From the NCBI GenBank assembly GCA_903827375.1, contig CAIKHZ010000229.1, positions 1 to 64,000 on the forward strand: DNA of 64,000 nucleotides, in the 5' to 3' direction. Positions 46,098-53,322 of the stretch are shown in pieces. The DNA is from Akkermansiaceae bacterium (GTDB lineage Bacteria > Verrucomicrobiota > Verrucomicrobiia > Verrucomicrobiales > Akkermansiaceae). Position 1 is the stretch's first letter. Every line of letters starts with the position of its first letter. The position numbers were made by a program, and so were the translations under genes. Under the pieces are notes generated by a model that saw nothing but the letters and a program-made list of their open reading frames with translations, was not told the DNA's origin and did not search any database.

Positions 46098-47114
46098 TCA
46101 GTCTTTGGAGTAAAAATAAACACAGTGGCGATAGGGGATGGGACCTTCGCCTAACTTATCCGCAGCCCAACGGTCATTTTCCCAGGTTAGGAGCCATTTG
46201 CAGGACTTGCGGAACGAGATGGCATCCTGGGTTCGGCAGCGCAGCATCGCGATGCGGGAGCCGGCGGCACCCAAGGCTTCATTGCGCAGAACGGAGGTAT
46301 ATTGGTTGTCACCCTGTGGTTCAATGAAGCCCCAGGATCCGCCGTACAAGTCCTCGCTGCCCATCGACTGGAGGGTCGGTTTGTCATCTCCATCAAGAAA
46401 AAACTGCTGGTCCGCTTCGCAGATCAGTTGACCATCGCGGGCCAGGCTCGTTTCATATTGCAGCCAGTGGGCGACAATCGTCCCCGCCGATTGGGACTCG
46501 AACATGATGTTAGGGTGTTGGGCCGACAAATTCCCGTGGCGAAAATCCACGTGCAGGGAACCGCAATCATCGGGGATGGAAGCCACCGAATCATAGGTCA
46601 ACTCGATGTAGCCACTGATTTTCTTGTCGGAGGGGTTTTCCACCTCGATGGTCACATGCTTGCGGAAAGGCATGGCAATGCGAAAATTGTGAGACTCCTT
46701 GACCTTTGACATGAAGACCGAGGTGAAGTACAGGCTTTTGCACTCGACGTCTCCCACAAAGTCCATCAGCGGCATCTCAATCGCGGCATGGGCCTGCCCA
46801 TCGTAAGAAACCCGCAGGATCAGCCCGGCAACCGCTGCCGAACCAAATCCTTGTACGCCATCAGCTGCCATCGCCGAAACATGGAAACTGGTGATCACCC
46901 CCGGCCCATCCACATCCAGCACCTTGATCCTGGCCTTGGGATTGAGCTCGGGCATACCCCCCCAAAAGGCCGTGGCACCGTGGGTTTTGGCATGGCCCAC
47001 TTTCGATAGTTCCTGCCAACCCGGCTCATCGGCCATGGCTGGGGCGGCAGCTAGCCAGCCTAACGCCAAAGTCATAACGAAGCGGTCGGAAATCACAAGG
47101 GATGGTTGTTTCAT
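46098..47114 (-). CDS. DUF2961 (GH172-like) secreted protein
   Basis: IKVLDVDGPGVITSFHVSA, MPLMDFVGDVECKSLYFTSVFMSKVKESHNFRIAMPFRKHVTIEVENPSDKKISGYIEL. Start taken at MKQPSLVIS. Confidence 0.8.
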   Translation of the reverse strand: MKQPSLVISDRFVMTLALGWLAAAPAMADEPGWQELSKVGHAKTHGATAFWGGMPELNPKARIKVLDVDGPGVITSFHVSAMAADGVQGFGSAAVAGLILRVSYDGQAHAAIEMPLMDFVGDVECKSLYFTSVFMSKVKESHNFRIAMPFRKHVTIEVENPSDKKISGYIELTYDSVASIPDDCGSLHVDFRHGNLSAQHPNIMFESQSAGTIVAHWLQYETSLARDGQLICEADQQFFLDGDDKPTLQSMGSEDLYGGSWGFIEPQGDNQYTSVLRNEALGAAGSRIAMLRCRTQDAISFRKSCKWLLTWENDRWAADKLGEGPIPYRHCVYFYSKD

Positions 47115-47142
47115 GATGAGTTGTTTGTCGGGGTCGATGATC

Positions 47143-47190
47143 AAAAAAAACACCCAAGGCACCGGTACTTTGATTCCAGTGCCTTGAGTG
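47143..47190 (-). terminator. Rho-independent terminator, minus strand, between ThuA-like and DUF2961 genes
   Basis: Minus-strand reading CACTCAAGGCAC-TGGAATCAAAGTACCG-GTGCCTTGGGTG-TTTTTTTT: 8-bp perfect core stem, outer CAC/GTG, then 8 T. Confidence 0.85.
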
Positions 47191-47281
47191 GGTAGTGTGG
47201 CCTAAACAGTTCGGACTCTACGCTAGCGATTCCAGACTAAGGATTGGAGCGCGAATTCGACCGTTTGGGCAGGCACAGACA

Positions 47282-48112
47282 TTATTTTGCTTCAGGATTG
47301 GGGATGGCACTGCCTGGGGCCAAGCCCAGCGCCCACTTGATGCCACCGAGGATATGGGCTTGGTACTGCTTGCTCATCAACTCCGAATTTTTGCGGTCGC
47401 CGGCGGCGGCAGTATCATCCCAGAGGTCCTCGCGGTGACCGAGTGAGGTGTAGAAGACGTGGCCCTTGCCAGCCATGCGGCACCACGAGACGGCATAGAA
47501 ACCGGCCTTCGTCTTGTCTTCAGGATGGTGGCGCAGGTACCACAGGGCGCGGATCTTGGTGCGGTCCTGATTTTTGAAGCGGTACATTTCCTCGGAAGCA
47601 ATGTCCCAAGTGGCACCGAGGCCGGCGTTGGCAGGATGGGCGGTGTCGCCGGCTGTCATGTCAGCAGGGGGTTGGCCACCATGACCGTCGAATTCGCCCT
47701 GGAGCATTTCGTTGTAGCCTGGGAAGCCATGGAAGGTATCACTGCCACTGTGCATGGCGCAGAAGGCATGACCGTCTTCGATCCACTTGATGAAACCCTC
47801 GCGGTCTGGCAGCGGGAGGTCGCCCGTGGTGTTGGCAAAGATGACGCAATCGATCTTTTGGGCGATGAGGTTGGCGGGGCTGAGTTTATCCATATCCGCC
47901 TTATCAGGCTGGCGCACCCAATCGACGACCGTGTAGGCCTTGGATTGCTCGGCAAGCCGCTCGATGCATTTTTCAGCGAGGGGAATGGACGAATGACGGA
48001 AGCCCTTGGTGGCGGAGCAGACGATGACGCGCTTGGCCTCCGCTGCAAAAGCGGGGAGCGAGGCGGTGAGGGCTAGCGCAATGGCTAGGAGGGGACGCAT
48101 GGTGGATTTCAT
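47282..48112 (-). CDS. ThuA-like domain protein, secreted
   Basis: RVIVCSATKGFRHSSIPLAEKCI, CVIFANTTGDLPLPDREGFIKWIEDGHAFCAMHSGSDTF, YTSLGHREDLWDD. Confidence 0.92.
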   Translation of the reverse strand: MKSTMRPLLAIALALTASLPAFAAEAKRVIVCSATKGFRHSSIPLAEKCIERLAEQSKAYTVVDWVRQPDKADMDKLSPANLIAQKIDCVIFANTTGDLPLPDREGFIKWIEDGHAFCAMHSGSDTFHGFPGYNEMLQGEFDGHGGQPPADMTAGDTAHPANAGLGATWDIASEEMYRFKNQDRTKIRALWYLRHHPEDKTKAGFYAVSWCRMAGKGHVFYTSLGHREDLWDDTAAAGDRKNSELMSKQYQAHILGGIKWALGLAPGSAIPNPEAK

Positions 48113-48307
48113 GTTTTTTTGTTTTATGTTCTGGAGAATTGTGGGCGGTGGACAGGGCGGGTGGGATTGACTTGTTGCAGTGAAGCGCCGGATACGCTTC
48201 GTTTCCGGCCAATTTATCGCCTGAGCCAAAATCACTTACAACGAAAGTATTTTGGGTGGCACGCGTCGGCCAGGTGGAACCCCATCTGGGATCGACGCTT
48301 TACGCCG

Positions 48308-49669
48308 CTACGGTTGAGGTGGTGGGGGGGGGGGGCTGAAGGCGGCGCGCCACAGATCGAGACGCTCCTTGATGCGCTTTTCCATGCCTTGCTCGCCGGG
48401 CCGATAGTAGAGGCGCCCCTCTGGCAGGTACGCCTGGGGGATGTGGGCTCCGTCGAAGTCATGCGGGTACAGGTATTCCATGGAGGCGGAGGCATCACCG
48501 GAAGCGCCAGCGAGCTTCTTGCGGGTGGGAGTGCGCAAGTGAATCGGCACGGCCAAAGTGCGGCCGGTTTCCACATCGGCCATAGCCAGGCCCAGCGCCA
48601 CGTAGGCAGTGTTGGATTTAGGCGCGGTGGCCAGGTAAACCGTGGCATGGGCCAGCGGGATTCGCCCCTCGGGCATGCCAACAAATTCCAGCGCGTGATG
48701 GGCGTCGAGCGCCACTCGCAGGGCATTGGAATCGGCCAACCCGATATCCTCCGAGGCGGCAATGACCAAACGCCGCGAAATGAACCGCGGATCCTCGCCG
48801 GCATGCAACATCTTCGCCAGCCAGTACAGAGCGGCATCGGGATCGGAGCCCCGAATGGATTTGATGAAGGCAGAAATCGTGTCGTGATGAGCGTCGCCTC
48901 CTGCATCGTACACCACCGCCTTGCGCTGGATGGATTCCTCGGCCACCGCCAGCGTCAGATAGATCAAGCCGTCGGCTGCTGGATTTGTGGTTAGGGCGGC
49001 AAGTTCCAGTGCTGTGAGCGCCTTGCGCACGTCGCCGTCGGATTTCTCAGATAGATGGATGAGCGCTGCTGGATCCGCGGCGATATGCAAATAGCCGAGG
49101 CCCCGTTCGGAGTCAGCCAATGCCCGCTGCAAAACCGAGACCACGTCGGGTACCGGCACCGGCTCGAGTTGAAAAACCTGGGAGCGGGAGACGAGTGGCG
49201 AGTTGACGTAAAAGTAGGGGTTTTGGGTGGTGGCGCCGATGAATCGAACGACCCCGCGTTCGATGTGTGGCAGCAGCACATCCTGTTGCGCCTTGTTGAA
49301 GCGGTGAATCTCGTCAATGAACAATACCGTCGTCTCACCGCGCAACTCGCGCCAAGTGCGCGCTTGGTCAATTTTGGCGCGGATTTCCGCCACGTTCGAC
49401 TCGACGCCGTTAAGCGCCTCGAAGCGAGAGCCTGTGCAGCGTGCGATCACGCTGGCCAAGGTGGTTTTGCCGGTGCCCGGCGGTCCGTGAAAAATCAGCG
49501 AGGTGAAGCGGTCCGATTCAATCGCGCGCCGCAACAATTTGCCGGGGGCTAACAGATGTGCCTGGCCCGCGAGCTCGTCGAGCGAACGCGGCCTCATGCG
49601 TGCCGCCAGGGGTTCGGTCGGCTGCGGTTTATTGGCTAGCGCGGGTGGATTGGCAAACAAATCGGACAC
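48308..49669 (-). CDS. rarA: replication-associated recombination protein A (RarA/MgsA AAA+ ATPase)
   Basis: RPRSLDELAGQAHLL, SLIFHGPPGTGKTTLASVIA, VLFIDEIHRFNKAQQDVLLPHIERG, FIGATTQNPYFYVNSPLVSRSQVF. Confidence 0.96.
   Translation of the reverse strand: MSDLFANPPALANKPQPTEPLAARMRPRSLDELAGQAHLLAPGKLLRRAIESDRFTSLIFHGPPGTGKTTLASVIARCTGSRFEALNGVESNVAEIRAKIDQARTWRELRGETTVLFIDEIHRFNKAQQDVLLPHIERGVVRFIGATTQNPYFYVNSPLVSRSQVFQLEPVPVPDVVSVLQRALADSERGLGYLHIAADPAALIHLSEKSDGDVRKALTALELAALTTNPAADGLIYLTLAVAEESIQRKAVVYDAGGDAHHDTISAFIKSIRGSDPDAALYWLAKMLHAGEDPRFISRRLVIAASEDIGLADSNALRVALDAHHALEFVGMPEGRIPLAHATVYLATAPKSNTAYVALGLAMADVETGRTLAVPIHLRTPTRKKLAGASGDASASMEYLYPHDFDGAHIPQAYLPEGRLYYRPGEQGMEKRIKERLDLWRAAFSPPPPPPQP
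48324..48335. repeat. 12-nt homopolymeric G tract inside the rarA 3' end
   Basis: ggtggggggggggggct; encodes the Pro run near the C-terminus (FSPPPPPPQP*). Confidence 0.9.
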
Positions 49670-49752
49670 GGCAGGGGAGGCTTGAATTTTTTGTTGCGAC
49701 TCAGGTCAGCGGGTTTCTCAATTTGGATTGATAACCCGTGGATGGGCACGGC

Positions 49753-51804
49753 TCACTCGGCCTTGTCTGTCTTGCCGGCCTTGTCTGTCTTGTCGGCCTT
49801 GTCGGCCTTGTCTGTCTTGTCGGCCTTGCCGGCCTTGTCTGTCTTGTCGGTCTTGTCGGCCGGATCTGTCTTGTCGGCCTTGTCTGTCTTGTCGGCCTTG
49901 TCTGTCTTGCCGGCCGGATCTGACGGGGCATGCGGATCCGGCTTATCGGACGGATCGGTGGGTTCGGGCAGGCGCGCCAGGCGTTCGAGGTCGAGTTTCC
50001 AGGCCATGACATTGAAGCGGGCGCGGCCCCGGGTTTTGAGGCTGGGGAGGAGGGCGTTGAGTTTTGCGATGGCATTCTCACAGGCGGCTTTGCCCTTGGG
50101 GGGGGCGTCGAACAAGGGACTGGAGAAGGCATTAAAATCGGCGATATAGTCGGCAGCGATTTTCTGATAGAACAGAACCCATGGGTCTTGCTGGCCGAGG
50201 TTGGCGGAGTTTACTGCATTAAAAAAGCGGGCGGCCTCGGCGAGATTCCCCTGCTCCCAATTTTTGAGGCCAGCCAGCAGCCAAGCCATAGCCGCAGGCA
50301 CCCCACCATCGACCAGATCGGTATCGGCGGCGGGCATGACGGGCAAGTCCGAGAGCTTTCGAAGAACTGGCAGGAGCAAGCGTTTGATCGATGGGTCATC
50401 AAGCCGAGCATTGGCAAGGTGGCTGGCGGTAGCCTTTGCCTCCTGCCGGGCGAGGCCGCTTTTGCCATCGAGATAGGGCATGATCACTGCTTCCACGCCG
50501 GCCCATGTCCGGCTGGGTTCCTGCACCTGGCCATCATCGCGCAAGCTGGCAAAGATGCCGCGTGCTTTTTCATAGTCACCGGCCTCCAGTCTGCTGCGTG
50601 CCTGTTGATAGAGATTGGTGATTCGGGCGGCGGTGGCGGCGGCATCAGTCAGCGAGGCGGCGCTGGCTGCGGAGGTGGTGATTTTACCGCCAGCTGGCAC
50701 GGATTTGTCCGGGTGCTTGAAGTGATCCCGTATTCCCCAGCCCGATAGAGCCACCAGCGCAACAGCCGCCGCCACGCCAGCCACGATTAACCCCATGCGC
50801 AACTCGCCGTGTTTCGTGGAATGGCGGCGCTTGGCAGCCACCGGCATGCCCTGCAACGTCGTGGCTCCGGCCCGCAAATTTTTGAGTGCGTCGTTCAAAT
50901 GCGCCAGCATTTCATCGTATGACTGGAAGCGCTTGGCGGGGTCGTACGCCATCGCCCGATCCACCGCTCTGCACGTTTGCAGGCTCACCCACGGTGCGGA
51001 CGTTTGCAGTGGCACGACCTTGCGTTTCGCCTCGCGCAAAATTACCGTTGACATGCTTTCCTCATCGCAGGGCGGCTTGCCTGCCAACGCATGGTACACG
51101 GTGGCTCCAAAGGCATACATGTCCGAACGAAAATCCTCAGGGTGGCTTTCAATGGTCTCCGGCGGCACATAATACGGCGTCGCCCAAATTTCCTTGGCTT
51201 GCGCGGTGCCCCCGTTGCCTAACAATAGAGCCAAACCAAAATCCACAATCTTTGCCTGACCGTCGCCATCTAGCAGAATATTGCCCGGTTTGATGTCGCG
51301 GTGGATCAAGCCCGCGCTGTGTGCCGCGCGGAGTCCCTCGGCGACTTGGATGGCGAGTTGGAGCATTTCGCGTTCGGGGATGGTGCCTCGCTCGGTGATT
51401 TGTTGCTCGAAATGGCCGCCGACGACGAATTCCATGGCGATGAAAAACCGCCCGAACGCCCGTCCTGTGGTGAACACGCGCACCACGTGGGGATGACTGA
51501 ACGAGGCGGTTAGGCGTGCCTCTTCCTCGAAGGCGGCGATGCGGCGGGCGTCGGCGGAATACGCTTCGTTGAGGATTTTGACGGCCACCTCGCGATTCAG
51601 CGTGTTATCGTGGGCGACAAAGACCACGCTCATACCGCCGATGGCGTGGCGCCGCAACAGCGTGTATGGGCCGAACTCGCGCTTCACCCGGGTATGCTTG
51701 CCGCAGCCCGGGCACGCAACATTGGCAAAGGGTCCCATCGCGGTGACGTCCATGGGACTTCCGCAAGCATGGCAATAAGCGATTTCATCCGCAGCGACCG
51801 GCAT
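49753..51804 (-). CDS. PknB-type Ser/Thr protein kinase with zinc-ribbon N-terminus, TM segment and (TDKAD)n tail
   Basis: CHACGSPMD...CPGCGKHTRV, AVKIL, GLIHRDIKPGNILLDGDGQAKIVDFGLAL, TPYYVPPE; C-terminal KTDKADKTDKADKTD repeats. Confidence 0.93.
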   Translation of the reverse strand: MPVAADEIAYCHACGSPMDVTAMGPFANVACPGCGKHTRVKREFGPYTLLRRHAIGGMSVVFVAHDNTLNREVAVKILNEAYSADARRIAAFEEEARLTASFSHPHVVRVFTTGRAFGRFFIAMEFVVGGHFEQQITERGTIPEREMLQLAIQVAEGLRAAHSAGLIHRDIKPGNILLDGDGQAKIVDFGLALLLGNGGTAQAKEIWATPYYVPPETIESHPEDFRSDMYAFGATVYHALAGKPPCDEESMSTVILREAKRKVVPLQTSAPWVSLQTCRAVDRAMAYDPAKRFQSYDEMLAHLNDALKNLRAGATTLQGMPVAAKRRHSTKHGELRMGLIVAGVAAAVALVALSGWGIRDHFKHPDKSVPAGGKITTSAASAASLTDAAATAARITNLYQQARSRLEAGDYEKARGIFASLRDDGQVQEPSRTWAGVEAVIMPYLDGKSGLARQEAKATASHLANARLDDPSIKRLLLPVLRKLSDLPVMPAADTDLVDGGVPAAMAWLLAGLKNWEQGNLAEAARFFNAVNSANLGQQDPWVLFYQKIAADYIADFNAFSSPLFDAPPKGKAACENAIAKLNALLPSLKTRGRARFNVMAWKLDLERLARLPEPTDPSDKPDPHAPSDPAGKTDKADKTDKADKTDPADKTDKTDKAGKADKTDKADKADKTDKAGKTDKAE
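49756..49920 (-). repeat. 9-nt-periodic tandem repeat encoding the kinase tail
   Basis: Repeats of cttgtcggc/cttgtctgt on the plus strand, i.e. (T/A)DK triplets on the minus strand. Confidence 0.9.
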
Positions 51805-51882
51805 GGCGGAAGCCTATCGGCGTGCCGCGACCTCTGCAAACTTGAATCTTGTCGCGGGCGTTTTTCCTGAAAAGCTCTGCCT

Positions 51883-52821
51883 GTGGAGATACGAGTCGAT
51901 GACATGCCCGGCGAACGCCTTGACGCCTTCCTCGCGGGCCGTCTGCCTGAATTGTCGCGTTCACGCATTCAGACGCTCATTCGCGACCAGTTCATCCACG
52001 TCAACGGCCAACCGGCCAAACCACGCAATCCGGTAAAACTCGGCGACCTCATCACCATCGCTCTGCCCGAGGCCGTGCCACTGGCCGCTGCCGCCCAGGA
52101 CATTCCTCTCGATATCCTCTTTGAAGACGCCGACCTGCTGGTCCTCAACAAGGCACCGGGCATGGTCGTGCATCCCGCCCCCGGCAATCCCGATGGCACC
52201 CTCGTCAACGCCCTGCTTCACCACTGTCAGGGGAATCTCTCCGGCATTGGCGGCGTCGAGCGCCCAGGCATCGTTCATCGTCTGGACAAAGACACATCCG
52301 GCTGCCTCGTGGTGGCCAAATCCGACCCCGCCCACCAATCACTCGTCGGCCAATTCGCCGGCCGTACCATGGAAAAAATCTATCTGGCCGTCTGTCAGGG
52401 CATCCCGCGTCCGGAAAAGGACACGGTGTTCACCCACATCGGGCGCCATCCGGTCAATCGCCAAAAAATGGCGGTGGTCAATCCGCCCGGCGGGAAGGCC
52501 GCCATCACGGATTATCAGGTGCTTGCGGTGGATGCGTCCTCCCTGACCGCGCTGATCCTCTGCCACCTGCACACCGGGCGCACCCACCAAATCCGCGTCC
52601 ACCTCCACCACCGCGGTGCCGCCCTCGTCGGCGATCCGATCTACGGCAAGCCCAGCCGCACCTCCGCCCTCACCGGCCGCTTGATGCTCCACGCCTGGCA
52701 GCTCACCTTCGACCACCCCATCTCCCACGAACGTCTGCACTTCCAAGCCCCCATCCCACCCGAATTCACCCCTTGGCTGGAACTGCCCAGTGCCGCCCCA
52801 TTTTTTCTATCTAACACCTGA
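51883..52821 (+). CDS. RluA-family pseudouridine synthase (RluD-like) with S4-type N-terminus
   Basis: RLDAFLAGRLPELSRSRIQTLIRDQFIHVNG, GIVHRLDKDTSGCLVVAKSD, LCHLHTGRTHQIRVHL. Confidence 0.95.
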   Translation: MEIRVDDMPGERLDAFLAGRLPELSRSRIQTLIRDQFIHVNGQPAKPRNPVKLGDLITIALPEAVPLAAAAQDIPLDILFEDADLLVLNKAPGMVVHPAPGNPDGTLVNALLHHCQGNLSGIGGVERPGIVHRLDKDTSGCLVVAKSDPAHQSLVGQFAGRTMEKIYLAVCQGIPRPEKDTVFTHIGRHPVNRQKMAVVNPPGGKAAITDYQVLAVDASSLTALILCHLHTGRTHQIRVHLHHRGAALVGDPIYGKPSRTSALTGRLMLHAWQLTFDHPISHERLHFQAPIPPEFTPWLELPSAAPFFLSNT

Positions 52822-52844
52822 CATCTCGCCAACGGGGCATGGCC

Positions 52845-52907
52845 CAAAATTCAAAATTCAAAATTCAAAATCTAAAATTCAAAATCTAAAATTCAAAATT
52901 CAAAATC
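52845..52907. repeat. heptanucleotide tandem repeat, nine 7-nt units
   Basis: CAAAATT x3, CAAAATC, TAAAATT, CAAAATC, TAAAATT, CAAAATT, CAAAATC = 63 nt. Confidence 0.95.
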
Positions 52908-52921
52908 TCCAACCCCTCCCC

Positions 52922-53215
52922 ATGACTGACGACCTTCTGCCCGACCTCCTCGCCGCTGTGGAGCAACAACTCGCTTCACCACAAACCCGCTACGTCGCCG
53001 CAACCCTCGTTAGATTGGAAAAACTCGGCCTCAGCATCGGCGACGCTAAAGACCAGATGGCCCTCTGCCTGGGCGAAGCCATGGATCAAGTTCTGCGCCA
53101 CCACCGGCCATTTGACCAAGCCGCCTACCGAGCCTCGCTCGACTCTCTGCCATTCCCCGACGACGAGGAAAATGACGAACCCGGAGACGCTTCAGGAGAC
53201 GATTCTCTCCTCTGA
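52922..53215 (+). CDS. small acidic hypothetical protein
   Basis: 97 aa MTDDLLPDLLAAVEQQLASPQTRYVAATL...; start chosen after the heptad repeat. Confidence 0.6.
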   Translation: MTDDLLPDLLAAVEQQLASPQTRYVAATLVRLEKLGLSIGDAKDQMALCLGEAMDQVLRHHRPFDQAAYRASLDSLPFPDDEENDEPGDASGDDSLL

Positions 53216-53322
53216 TTGAGCCTGACTGCAACTTGAGGAAATCGAGCTAGCTGGCCCCTGTGGCTGGGCTGAGGATCTCTGAAGTTACTCGGGCGGATGA
53301 GTGGGTTTGCCGGGCAGTCAGG

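Noticed and set aside
49756-49920. Possible CRISPR array
   Set aside because: Unit is ~9 nt with no unique spacers; it is in-frame coding microrepeat.
49682-50149. 155-aa plus-strand ORF with LSVLSALSVL repeats
   Set aside because: Antisense readout of the kinase tail repeat; the minus-strand kinase has clear HRD/DFG motifs.
52845-52907. Possible CRISPR array or attachment site
   Set aside because: 7-nt contiguous units without spacers; no integrase nearby.
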